Assembly: GCA_950295325.1 (NCBI GenBank)
Contig: OX485806.1
Span: 22,012,001 to 22,076,000, forward strand
Length of the DNA stretch: 64,000 nt
Source of the DNA: Polytrichum commune
Taxonomy: Eukaryota > Streptophyta > Polytrichopsida > Polytrichales > Polytrichaceae
Reading direction: 5' to 3'
Numbering within the stretch: the first letter of the stretch is position 1; each line of letters starts with the position of its first letter. A model generated the notes under the pieces. It was not told the origin of the DNA, did no database searches, and saw only the letters and a program-made list of their open reading frames with translations. Shown here piece by piece: positions 1 to 11,967 of this stretch. The translations under genes were made by a program, and so were the position numbers.

Positions 1-2229
1 CAACTCGAATGAGGTTATGCATTGTATGACATTCCAGTTGAAAGCCATACATTCATCATATTTATAAATGATGAATAATGAACTCCATAGATCAGATTTG
101 CCAAATATGTAGGAAAGACAATGTAGATTGATGATGTAGATCTACATTTATGAAAGTATGGAAAGGTATATGCAGGTTCTTCCTCCAAAAAAGCACAATC
201 TAGATGTTTGTGTTAATTATTCCAATCCTCATTGAACTTGGTCTTGTTGATAAATCTTAGCATCAGGGCTCAGGGACAACCGGCGGTTAGTTATAAATGA
301 ACTGGTTGAGTTTGAGAAATAATTGGTTGAAGTTCGAAACTTCAGGAGAACTACCGATCATTTTAGAGGAATCTATAGAATATACCTCAAATGAATAAAG
401 CAAACCCGGAATATGTCAACATGTAACCGGTTGGAATTAGAATCACTAGGATCTTGACCGACATGCCCAAAAACTTCCTGGGCAGTGCTTAGCACAGATA
501 ATATGAATTTATGTTGAATAAGTCTTGTCCATGGTACTAAACAATTAGTCATAACTTCTTATCAGATTATTAAAATTCTACATTGTAAGACGAAGTAAAA
601 TCCCCTTTCAATTGCTAACAAGACTCAATGTAATAAGGCCACCCTAGTAACATAAATCATGCCCAGTTGTTTTAAGAGAATAAAACATAGGATTTTCTGT
701 CATGAGTGTTTCTAATTCTATCTAGCACATCTCATGGTTGAATGCCTAGTATTGCAGCATACCAACAATACTAGGTTAGTCTAAAGAATCGCACAGGACC
801 GGTGAAGTCATGGCAGCGGGACTTGTGTGGCCCTACAGACGACCTATGTGACCAAAGGACCTCATTAATGGGTGTTGAAACTGACTGACCATACCATCCT
901 ACTAACCATGGGTAACATTAGGTGTGCAGGTAAGCTACACAAAATATGATATCTAGTGTAACCAATCCTAATTGTCTATCTCAATACTGATTATGAACCG
1001 CGGTTTATTGTCACCCAACACTATATGTTTAACGCAACATTGTAAATCTAATTCTCAAGTGGATTTTCATCCAAATTTCAATCATTTGAACACGTAATTG
1101 TCTAAAATTTGTTTAAAATATAACAAAATTACATCAAATTAATATTTTTGTACAAATTTTTGTAACAATACCCTCAAGTTTATAATGAAATTGAGAAATA
1201 TGAAAAATAATCCAACTTCAATATATATAAGGTCATGAAATCTATGTTTAAAACCAGGTTTAGCCATTTGAGTGAGGAGACTCTCCATGTGTGGTTGCTC
1301 TTAAAGGGGTAGGTGTATCTATCTATCTATCTATCTATCTATATATCTATGTATCCATCTTTTTATCCATCTAGTTGTTTCCCACATCCAGAAGATATAT
1401 ATAAATAAACACCTCAATGCCACTACTTCATACGCTACTTACATACCCACCTGTGGAAAAATGGCTTAGTAATGATGATATCCGCCCGAAATGGGCTAAG
1501 CTCTTTTGAACTCCAAAACAAACCTCTAATGCTCAAATCAAAAAGATACTTAAATTCCAATACGGACAATATATGGGGTAACTTCTACAAATAAAAGAAT
1601 CGTCGACCCATCTATCTCCGTTATGCCACCTCTGTTGCCTCAAAGAAATTTGGATGCAAATTTTATACAACCATCCCATATATGACTCCATCACTCCGAT
1701 GGTTGTAGCCAATGCTCCTCTCTTGAAAACCTTGAAACAAAAACCTCTTGCCCCCCCCCCCCTCCCCGGCCGAGTTCCCAAACCAAGTATACTTATACTT
1801 GTGCGCGCAAATGGAACGACAAGGCTCACATACCAAGATTATTATTCTTGGACAAACATGCAAATTGTGTCCCTGTAAGGACACTTATGACTGAGATTCC
1901 TTCCTGCGCCAGCCACGCCTTGTATTTAATGATAGGCAAGCCGCAGGCAGGCAGCCTATAAGTAGCACTACTTACTCACTCCCATATAATTTGTTTGACA
2001 TTTGGTCGTCGCCTCGCCTGACTGAAGTGGTTCACTGTTTACGGTGCCGCCCTGTTGGCCTCAAGTGCATGCAAAATTCTTCTGGTGCTGGTGCTGCTGG
2101 GCTGCTGGTGGCGGTGGTGGAGGATTCATCAAGTGTATGAAATCATAGCAGATGATCAACTATTTCAAAGTGCCCATCTCTCAGATGTTCAAGCAGATTC
2201 ATGTAAACTCTAGCTTGCTTGAACTTCCC

Positions 2230-3600
2230 ACACATATGGAACCACCAGGTCTGGAAGCTGATCATCTCCACTAGCTAGCTCAGCTCCTGAGGTGGAGCAG
2301 CTGGTGCATACCTCATGATTATTGCACTCACCACTTGGAGCGATTTACTTTTGCGGATACGTGTCCGTGTATCCCTGATTGGATACGAGTGGGCACATTA
2401 TCACTTGTGATGATTCCCATGGCTTGACCACCATGTTGCGGTAATGGACACGTGTCGCCTTGCCTTCGACTGTAGTACGCACCCAATATTTATGTCGTCG
2501 TTGTGATGGATCGGTTAGTTGGGTGCCGACTACAACCATGGGCAAAGGCTCCTTGCATCCATCACCTCGCTCATAGGAGGAGGGAATGGTTGCGATGAGC
2601 CTGAACAACAACCAATGATATTCTTAAAATACTCGGGTGATTGATGAGTTAGACTTTGCTTGGAATTGATGACTGTTACGTTTGGTGATGATGGACATGT
2701 GTTGTTTTGCCATCAACTTTAGTAAGCACCCAGTTTCCACATTGACATTACTATAACTTTGTAAGGTGGGTGCCGTCGATTTACCTAGTTCATAGGAGAA
2801 GGGAATGGTTGTGATGAGCCGTGACAAAAACCAATGATATTCTAAAACAATGTTGGTTAACATATGTGATTTCGAAGGCAACAAAAATGCAACTCATGGG
2901 ATTGCCACACATGGATGACTTGAGCTCAAGTGTAAGCTTGCAAGTTTGGTGGACCAAGGTAAAGGAAAATTTGAGCTCTTACAAACACATGCCTAAGATG
3001 GTCACATATTATGGAGTTTGATGTCCTTAGTACATACCGTGAAGTTTTGTGTCGGTGTTGGTCCTCACTAAGCACTTTAATTTTTGGATTCTCTTTCAAG
3101 TTCAAACACAAACTTGAGCTTGTTAAAAAGTTCCAAGTTTGAGTTCTGGTTCGAACTTGACAATCAATCCAAAATAAGGAGGAACAGAGGGAACAAAAGC
3201 TACACCATATTAGAGACATGTAAGGATCCAAATTCTTTTACGTTGGAACTTGGCCCAACAAACTTGCAAGCTTGAGCTTTAGCTCAAGTTTTATATATAT
3301 ATATATATATATCTACGTGTGGCTGGCCCTACACACACTAACCAAATTTGGAAGCTGATCATGAATCATGTGATCCGCAGCTCCTCTCCTGGAGCCTATA
3401 CACTCAGCTTCTGAGGTTGGAGTAGCAGCTAGATAGCTCATGATGGACTCACCACTTGGAGAACGTAGAAGGAGGGAAATGCAAATAGTTGTGATGAGCC
3501 CTGGCAGCAGCTGACGATATTCCAATGTACTCTTGGTCAACATATATGATTTCGACTGTGAGGCACATGTCATGTTTCAATCATGCAAAGGAGAATGCGG
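2230..3600. repeat. Diverged internal duplications
   Basis: A stretch with 'ggaagctgatca', 'gcagctcctctc'-type and 'actcaccacttggag' words occurs at 2230-2345 and again at 3340-3462. A second unit, containing 'aggagaagggaatggttg' and 'gatgagcc', with 'atgatattc' shortly after, occurs at about 2570-2630 and 2790-2880 and partly at 3465-3570. Together they suggest an old, fragmented tandem repeat. I see no coding capacity. Confidence 0.55.
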
Positions 3601-4860
3601 CCAAGTTATGTGGACAGTTACTCACTCGGACACCTGTATCGGATTCGTACCTTGGGCATTTGGCAAGGCTTATGGTCAAGAGCTGACACCAGAATGATAC
3701 AGGTTACAATGGGATTGGACTACTCATTCAAATATGTGTAGATACCATTCTAGACTTTATAATTTACGTAATTGGGAGGGCCTAAGTGATTACTCAAGGA
3801 GAACAAGAATCTTCATTTTAACCTCCTCATTCTTTTGTGCCTCATTTTTATTGAACTTGGAATACCAATCTATGCGCTTGCGATTGCTAACTGGACGTAC
3901 GATGAGACAATTCCTGATATTATGCAACTGTGAATCTTGTCTGGAGTTGGAAGTGCCCACAACAGGGCCACATACTTTACAGATGTTTCCCACATGTATC
4001 AATCATGTATGACAGTATGTGTAGGCCAGGGCACGTGGAGCATTATATATGACTATATGAGTAATCTACGACGACAGAAGCATACTGGTGCCTTCTGGTT
4101 GCTAATGACAGTGGAAGAGCAGTACATACTGCAGGGCTGCATCTCATGTGTGTAGCTAGATTGTTAATGAACATCGATGAATGTTCAATACAGATGAAGT
4201 TGTGCTCTATCCGCAGACTTGGTCTACATATTCCATTCTTTGTATAAACACAACAGTTATCCTCTGCTCCGAAAATAGGTACATTGCTCACAATTTCTTT
4301 CACATAAATGAGCAGTGTAGGTGATCTTGGTCTGTTTGTCCCAATCCTGATTGATTAGTTTGAACTCGTCAGAAAAGCTTGCCAGAGAAGAACTGCAGCG
4401 GCCCATGAGGAGCTAGCTAATTTGGACGAGTGCATCTTGCATAAATAGATTGACTGAAGAAAATCTAAGTATGTCTGGCAAGCCAATTCAAAGTTGCATG
4501 GCAAGGTGTTATTTGTGCAACTAAGATGATACCCAAATTTAGATTTCTTCACATCCAGGCACTGGATGGCATCCATTTTCACAAACTGAGATCAAAGCTG
4601 GCCGATCATGTCTCCTTTGAAGCAGTTCTCGTCCACTCAAGGGACCTGTCTTACTTGGTTATAATTGTTCAAGTCCGATCCAGTGCAGTAATCTTCAGGG
4701 ATCTTTTATTCAGCTTTCTGAGCGAGTCGCCTCTCCCTCGGCCCTTAGCAATCAAGGAAAAATACTTCCATAATTACAACCACAAGATTAGGGTTACCTC
4801 CACCCTCCATGTGGGTGCGAGTCAGCTCATGTGGAAGCCACACACGTTTTGAAAATGCCG

Positions 4861-5141
4861 TTTCGAAATGGAGATCGGTGGGCGAAGGTAAAAGAATTTT
4901 AGCCCTTGACATGTGCCTAACCTTGCGGAGTCTGGTTTCAAGTTTGTTCGTCATTTATTGGGTATAAACGTCCATTTTAAACTCCAATTCAGCTTAAAAC
5001 CTTATATTCAATCGGAGTTGAAAATGGACAGTTTTAACAAAAAAAACCCAGAGGGGCAAACCTTGTAACCAAGATCCTCAAGGTTAGGAACATGTCAAGG
5101 TCAAAATTCTTTTACCTTTGCCCACCGATCTTTATTTCAAA
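4861..5141. repeat. Fold-back (hairpin) element, about 281 bases
   Basis: The left arm begins tcgaaatggagatcggtggg, and the right arm ends with its near-complement, ccaccgatctttatttcaaa. The arms stay complementary through the centre (tccattttaaactcc against ggagttgaaaatgga), so almost the whole segment can form one long imperfect hairpin. This is typical of a fold-back MITE or a source of small RNAs. Confidence 0.7.
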
Positions 5142-5927
5142 ACCAAGGTCCTCTTCAGTGAAGACATTTAGTGCCCCCTGTATCATAGAGCCCTTCACTG
5201 AAAAGGTAAGAATGGCCTTCATTGATGATTGGTTTTTCAGGAAGCTGACGTTTATATATATTTTATCTACTCAGGTACAAAGTAGGGGGCACATAGATCA
5301 AAGAACAGGTTCGGCCCATCTCCTCAACCCTATGGAACTCACCTCTCTTTTATATATCGAATTCTAATATAATGTTAGTGAAAATAAATAATTGTTGCCA
5401 CTTTTCTGGCAACTGTTCAAGCAAAGAAACTGTTTCCCAAGCCACTTTACATTGTCTGGATGACGAAACTTGATGCCGCCGCTTCTTATTTTGTCTCATG
5501 ATTCTGGTCATCTCTATTGGTAATTTATCCCCAATAATTAATATAAATCTCCCTCATTAATGCCAATCAGTGCCGAACTAGCATGATGGAGTTGGTAATC
5601 TCTGCACTACTAAGGCTAGCAAGAAGCTGCTGTATGTGATGCTTCTGTAACTTGATAAGGTCGACCATGTGCTCATGTAGGATGTCGTAACACTGTACAG
5701 TAACAAAAATGGGGATAATTATGCATCATCAACTGAAGCAAATAATGACGAACCTTGTGGAATATTGATCTCTCGTTTATCTGCCTATTATAGTTTTATC
5801 GAATCATTCTTCAGAAAACTTCTGAGTCAGATATATGCAGTAGCACGACTCCCTGAAGTTTTTCGAAGAATGAAACTCCAACTGCATGCAGCTCCAGAAG
5901 ATCGATTCCCAGTGCACTGATGAGAAC

Positions 5928-5972
5928 GACTGACTAACTGACTGACTGACTGACTGACTGACTGACTGACTG
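5928..5972. repeat. (CTGA)n microsatellite
   Basis: About eleven copies of the four-base unit, with one 'ctaa' variant near the start. It lies in the likely 3' untranslated region of the minus-strand GRAS gene, 37 bases beyond the stop codon. Confidence 0.85.
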
Positions 5973-6008
5973 CTGCAGTATTTATAAGCTGGGTTTGTGG
6001 TTTTCTTC

Positions 6009-9000
6009 CTAAGATTGGGTGGACGTCGACGAGCTTGCAAAGGGCTTCCAGGCACTGGCGCAGATTACCATCTGCTCCTTCCATGTAAGATAGAGTCTAC
6101 CTTCATTGCTGCTTAGCCCCCATCCCGCTTTATATCTGATAACAATGGCATCCAACATGGCTAAATAATTAGAACATAACTCTGCGAATTGCCTGTACTG
6201 AAATGTTTTTTGTTTGTTTTTGTTTTTTTTTTTTTTTTTGGTTTATAAGACAACCCATGCGACTATAGCTAGTTTAATTTCTATTACACAAAAGAGCGGC
6301 ATGCTTGGAAAAAGGGCATTGAGAGGAATCCATCGATGCCATTGTGTCTGACTTAGAAAACGTTGGCACTTGCAAACTTGTATGGTTCTAAAGCAGGGGT
6401 GACCATCTAGACATCTAGGTAATTATTTCTTTTCCTAGACTCGTTTATAACCCTTAGAATGATTATATTACAAAATCAACTCTAAAATAACGCCCCTTAG
6501 AAATATTTTTGCAGCTCCCAACCAGCAGGTTCGTAGACCAAGGATGATCATGACCCCTGCAGGTGCACATATTTTACATATATGGTTGCTAGCTAGTTCC
6601 TACTTGGTCAGGTAGCTAGGATACACGCAGTAGAACATTGTGAGTAATGAAGAGGTAGTTCAAATCTAGCAATCTTGTTGTGTTGAGATGTACAGGTTCG
6701 AGACCCTTATGACTTGAGGCATGATCGGCCAGTGGTCTGCAAAACGACGTGCTTGGAAAAATTTGCACAGCTAAACAATTGTACGGCTGGTTTGAGAGGT
6801 CACTATAACGTCGGATGACTACAACTACTCCAGTTCAACATGACCATGTAAGATTTGATGATTTTGTTTACATATAGGGTTGCATGAGGACTAATCCAAT
6901 ATCAATATGGAGTCGATGTTGTTACTGTTACCTCCGGAGAAGTGCACGAACATCGTCGACAGCATCGTCACTGAAGGGCACGGGCACTAACCCTAACCTT
7001 CGGAGGCGGGCATCCCACTGGATTCCTTTTTCCTGCCGCTCTGAGTTTCCCGGAGGGTCACACGCGATCACGTTCACCAGGTTTCGAGAGCAGATGCGCT
7101 CCAGCATGAGGCGCTCGTTGTTGGCCCTCGGGAAGCTCTCCTCCAGCGACTCGAACAGGAGGGAGTAGAATCGGAGCGCCTCGCAGAAGCGGTTGATGAA
7201 GTCCGGCGAAACTAGGTCAACTTCGTCCTCCACGAATATCATTATCTGCAATTAGAATCGATCGACAACAGAAACGTAACAAGACCATCAATACGTGAGG
7301 TACACTTCAATCAAACCCTCATTGAATGGGGCAATTATGACTGCAGCCAAGGAACAAAAGAAAGGGACAAATCGATTAGCAGGCGCTTGACTGCGAGGAC
7401 TTGGGGCGGTTAATCCCTGGGGTAGCAACTATCTGCAGCAGCATCACCTGTTGCATGGGTCAGTTTTCAAAATCCAATTTTTTTTTGGAAATGCTAAAAC
7501 ATTTTTTTGCAGAAGCATTTATATTGTGGAGCTGCTTTCGTATTATAAGCATTTTTAAGAGTATTAAATCTAAGAATATTATTAATATGTTTCTGAAAGT
7601 GAAAGTAAATACCTAGATTGTTGGATGATGGTGACTGATGGAACGCTACAAAAATTGCCTCAAATTAACTAGTTCTATAAACATCGACGTCTGAAAGTCG
7701 CATAAATTTCTCCTGATTCAGACACAAATGGTATCACTGGATTTCTGTCAATGCTCTCTTTCCAAGCATGTTGCTTCCCTTTGTGAAACAGAAAACCATC
7801 AATTCATTAGAAGCATGAGAAGTGATTCAGAAACAGCTCTTTTTAAAAGGCAAGGGAGAGTTGCCACCACAGGGCTTGACTAATTAGTACTAAAACCATC
7901 AGAATGTGATAACACTGAATTCCTCTGCAGGTTATTTTTTTCCAAAATTGTTGCTCCTCCTCCTCGTTGTGAAAATACGAAATCATTAATTCATTAGATT
8001 CTAAAGCAAGCATTGGAAGCTGTGAATTAGAAGCAAATGTTATATATACATATATATATATATATATATCATATATAGTTCTAAATGGGGATAGTTGCCA
8101 CCCCAAGCCAGGGCTTCCAGGGGTGCAGGAATGCAATGGTAAACCTTGGGATTTGCGTCTCGGAATGTGCAAAGCACAATGTCGCGGGGACTGAATTGCT
8201 GACCACACGGCACACTTTCGGAGACACGATGAAGAGTCTGGTTGCAGCTGACTGCGAGAGCTTCATCTTGCCGGAGCTCCAGGGCGGTGACGTCCAGCTT
8301 GTCAAGCTCCGGCTGGTGAGTGACGGTGCACTCAAACGGCACGCCCATGAGCCTGGCGAACCTCTCCAGCCGGGCCATGATCTGTTTCATCACTTTCAGG
8401 GTGGACTCCTCCGCGGAGATGACGATGGTGGTGAGGCGGAGGTGAGGAGTGCCCTCCGCCCTCGTGGCCAGCGCCTCCATCAGCGTCGGCCATTGCGTGC
8501 AGTAGGTGCTGTTGATGTCGATGATGTGCACTTTGGTTTCTCCTTCGAACGCCTCCATCATCGCTGCGTTCCCGGCCACATGACCGAATGTGGTCCAGGG
8601 GCTTGCCTCCTGTGCAGATCATCATGCCCATTCACTCTCGCTTAATGAAAACAATATATATCGCCGCATAATTCCCTGTTTACTTGGTCTGTTCTCAGGT
8701 TGATTCTTTTGGAATAGTAGCCCTCTCCCATACCAAAATGATTGAGCAAAAGGGAAAAAAAACTCTCAAGGGATCCACGTCATGACAAAAGTGAAACATT
8801 CCCCGCCAGTTGGCTCAAGTGGAGAGGAGAAGTCCTCTTGAGAAGGCAAGTAAGTTCTTATCTTATATGTATGCACACAATTGCCTTTCAGTTCTCAAGC
8901 ATATGTGTGTTGCGGCAACTAAGTTAATCACTTGGTAGTCGCCTTCCATTCTCAAACATCTGGTTGTTGCAGTCCGTAATCTACTTGCTCCTACGATCAA

Positions 9001-9965
9001 CTATCCACATACATGTCTGTTTAAGTTTGTTCAAGTTTCACCTGCCAGTAAGTGGCGTTCCCTCACATGGTTAAACGAACTGCCAACCAACAAGAGATTG
9101 GTTTCTCTCCGCTTCTCACATTGGGAACCCTTTCATTACTGCCAACCAAGAAGAGATTTTGTTTTTTGGTCTGCTTCTCAATTGGTATTACCTATGAATA
9201 TCATGATCGAGATTATAAATATATGTATTTATATACACATATTTATATATATATCTATAGATGTATCATTACCTGGTAATCAAGGATCATCTTGCGCGCA
9301 GAGTCGAAGGTGCAGGTCCTCTCCGCAGCGGCCGAGAGGATTCGGTGGCAGTTAGCGCCGGTGCCTGTGATTTTGCAGAACAGCCCTTGGAGGAAGTGGG
9401 AAGCTAATCTCTGGTCGGCATCTCCGTAGGGTGACGCGAGCTCGTTCAAGACCCACAGTAGGGTTTTAACCCGCGCAGAATCGTTCACACTTATCGACCT
9501 CGCACATTCAACGAGCACATCGGTGGTCCAGTGGCTTGTCAACCTTGATGCATCAGGGTCAGCCTGCGAGCTGCTACTAGGTCCGCCACCATAACGATCC
9601 GAGAATTCGGCAAGCATACTGCCATCGATGCTGTCTTTGGCAGCCGAAACCTTTTCAGGACTTGTGTAATGCCATGGTGGTCCTACTCTCGATGGCCCCG
9701 GATGATCTTGAAGCCTGGCGCTTGATTCTGCAACACGACACTGGTCGAGCCTTAAAAAAGGAAATTGGTTGGGTTGCAGATTGGAGTATTGTCCACTTCG
9801 TAACCCTCCTCCTCTTCCTGCTGCTCCTGCTGTCTGCTGCCGAGTGTCATCAAATAGGCCAGTGTCCTCCGATTTGCTGGAGCTAGCTTCTCCGCCGCTG
9901 GTGTTGAGATCCGTAACTTGCTCAATCTGCGAATAGTCGGCAAGTTTCGCTAGATAACTGTCCAT
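6009..9965 (-). CDS. SHR: SHORT-ROOT type GRAS transcription factor, four coding exons
   Basis: The coding exons on the minus strand are 9965-9273, 8609-8145, 7245-6932 and 6135-6009. They join in phase to 532 residues, close to the usual length of SHORT-ROOT proteins. GRAS proteins are nuclear regulators; SHORT-ROOT acts in radial patterning of roots and leaves and can move between cells. Residues 1-144 are a low-complexity Ser/Gly/Gln-rich leader. The GRAS domain starts near residue 145 (TTDVLVECARSISVND), with LNELASPYGD at 173-182, SPWTTFGHVAGN at 234-245, VHIID at 258-262, QWPTLMEALATR just after it, and the PFYRE region (EESFPRANNERLMLER) in exon 3. The last exon is only 127 bases and supplies the SAW end: YKAGWGL, LTWKEQ, then ASAWKP. 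Donors are GTAATG, GTTTAC and GTAACA; every acceptor is CAG. The ATG at 9965 was chosen because an in-frame TGA lies 27 bases upstream with no AG between them. One oddity is Cys at position 516, where the SAW motif normally has Trp. Confidence 0.92.
6640..6725 (+). repeat. Possible tRNA-derived (SINE-like) fragment in a GRAS intron
   Basis: The segment contains a good polymerase III B-box-like word (aggttcgagaccc at about 6692-6704) about 50 bases after an A-box-like word (ggtagttcaaatctagc). No cloverleaf can be drawn and no 3' tail is evident, so at most it is a decayed SINE head. It lies in the 796-base intron before the last GRAS exon, in antisense orientation. Confidence 0.22.
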
Positions 9966-10026
9966 GACACAAAGCGCCCAACAGAAAAATCACATCCTTC
10001 TATTGAGAGCTACGTACTCGACGTGG

Positions 10027-10362
10027 TTAATTAGGTATAGGATTGTAGACCGGGGCGCAATGATACACACCGCCGCCTGGCACCTTTAGAGTCGAAGGTG
10101 TTCTTCGGCCACTTCGACGTCGTTCAGCTGCATTCTTGAGTGTCAAGCTTTCACTGTCGATTTGATCGAAATTCTGGTCCAAGTATTTCATCACGTGATC
10201 CCATCGTGCTTCTGCAGCTGCAAAGCTTTGGGAATCGTGGATCCGGCCACGTTCTTTGATCATCGAGAGCCGCATGGGTTCACTCTTATTGCAGCTTAAT
10301 TTCAGTGCTGCTGCTCGTGAGTACTGAGCCCACTTAGTGTCTCGATGATCATCATCATGCCC
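10027..10362 (-). other. Possible upstream exon or long upstream reading frame of the GRAS gene
   Basis: This frame is open from 10362, just after a TGA, to a TAA at 10027-10029. It contains an ATG at 10275 that would give 82 residues. The translation is charged and looks like protein (EARWDHVMKYLDQNF, then ERRRSGRRTP), but I recognise no domain. It ends 62 bases before the chosen GRAS start. Read unspliced it would be an upstream ORF in the GRAS leader. Alternatively, a donor after 10084 (AAG then GTGCCA, phase 0) could join to an acceptor inside the GRAS first exon (TTCGCAG then ATTGAG, phase 0), which would give the GRAS protein a different N-terminus. Neither reading is proven. Confidence 0.3.
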
Positions 10363-10729
10363 TCATGTCGCCAAGTTGCAGCAGGCTATTCTGCAGGCAT
10401 CGAGCTCGTGAGCTGCGATGACAATTTGGTGGCTAGTTCTTCCGGGCAGCTTGCATTCCATCCGCCAGCTATTCACATTCATATTGATGCAGCACCTGCC
10501 TAAACCCCGAAGAGGAGATTCTCATCAGGAAGAGACGATCCTCTCACCCACTTTAAGCACAGGATGGACTACCGACACCTCGTGTGTGGAGGCCTATCAA
10601 AATAGGAAGGAGGCGCCTGGCTTTCCCGCCGGCTGGAGCTCGTTTCTCTTACTGCAAAACCTTCATCATGTCGATCGATTAATAAAAGGAGGAGGAGCAT
10701 CGTCACCACAAATTCATGGCCCTCTCTAG

Positions 10730-11760
10730 CTGATGCCACTTAGTTACTCGTGCCCCAGAATTAGCCTCCCTTGGAATTTACGACCGACTTCGAAAGTTCG
10801 ATGGAGCTGCCTCCTATTTCTCACATGTCAAGTACAGCAAACTAATTGACACACGTGTGACCTCGACCCCGAACCACTTCGCCACAATAAACTAATTCTT
10901 CTCATCACGACACTCGCGGCGTTCGAACCCCTAACCCAAATGCACCGGTCCACCGGTGCCCAATCGTGTCCTGCGACGTCGCCCGGAGCTCATGTCCAAC
11001 CCAACCGTCCGAGGCGCGCAACTGGTGAAGCAACGGGACGGCTCCACCCGTTGCAACCTACTACTCTTCCTCCCAACACAGACGACACACACACACCGCC
11101 GATACCTTAACCACCATAACAATACTACTTAAGTTAGCCCGCCGCAGCTTCCCCAGCCTCCCCGACATCATTAACAAGTTGAACACGAGACCCCCGCCCC
11201 ACTAACTTACTTTCCCTTCCTCCCCCCCCCTCCCCCCCCCCGCGCTCGCTACACAGCTCCCCAACTTACTCCCTCCCTCCCCCCTCTCCCCCTCCCACTC
11301 CCTCACGCGCCAGTTACTCGTCAGCAGCGGAGGCCCGGAGCCTTGAACAGCAACTTAGTGAGCAGTCGAGTCAGGTAAGTTCCCGGGTCGCTACACGACG
11401 GCCCACTGTGGCCGAGCTCCTGCAAAAAGGCGGCACGAGGGCAGGAATGTGCACTGCCATCGCCAACCATCCTCGGATTGGAGCGAGACGAAGAGATTCC
11501 AGTTCCCGAGCCGACCACCAACCTCCGAGCCCCCTCCCTCTGCGAGAACTGGTAAACGGAGCGAGGCGAGCGCCGGTGGACCCAGCACTCATCATCTGCA
11601 CACGTGCCAGCCTTTCATTGCGTCAGACCCCTACTATGTACTACGTAGCCCCCCCCCCTCCCTCCTCCTTCCCCCTCCCCTTCCCAGTTCAGAAAGAGCC
11701 TTTGGGTGTTTGTAATTGCTGCACCTGTTGGTGCCCATGTCATGGGTAAATGCAATCCAC
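10730..11760. promoter_or_regulatory. GC-rich, C-tract upstream region with possible plus-strand leader exon
   Basis: This is one of the few GC-rich stretches outside coding exons. It has C-rich tracts at 11219-11330 and 11645-11690, which read as GA-rich on the minus strand. It lies 0.8-1.8 kb upstream of the GRAS start and may include its promoter. On the plus strand, pyrimidine-rich sequence leads to a perfect splice donor (gagtcag then gtaagt at 11373), as in a noncoding first exon of a divergent transcript. No downstream plus-strand coding exon was found. Frames in this segment are proline-rich, low-complexity and not convincing. Confidence 0.4.
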
Positions 11761-11967
11761 GTTAACGCGTACTTTCGCAGTGGGTTTGAATGGTTCCTAC
11801 TACACCGTTTATGGTATTTAGTGTCACTTACCCTTCGGAATCACGTGATGCTATAACTTCCCCCTTTTTTAACTGTACTTTGGATCGTCTTTTCCTTTTT
11901 AAAACCCCCAAAGGACCTTATTCAATAACGGGCCCAACCCATGATAACTTCTTATTCTAGGTGTGCC

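Larger units (their letters stand above)
1..6008. other. Gene-free AT-rich flank
   Basis: No reading frame with recognisable protein similarity and no RNA gene was found here. Short frames are scattered and lack coding character. The segment holds an ATCT microsatellite (1315-1340), a C-run at 1751-1763, an AT-dinucleotide run at about 3292-3312, the diverged duplication at 2.2-3.6 kb and the fold-back at 4861-5141, both listed separately. A (CTGA) microsatellite at 5928-5972 lies just past the end of the GRAS coding sequence. Confidence 0.6.

Noticed and set aside
8085-8645. Long plus-strand open frame (186 codons)
   Set aside because: It is the antisense shadow of the GRAS exon 8145-8609; the minus strand carries the conserved VHIID motif.
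11371-11749. Proline/arginine-rich open frames on both strands
   Set aside because: They come from GC-rich, C-tract sequence with few stops; there is no domain and no consistent codon bias.
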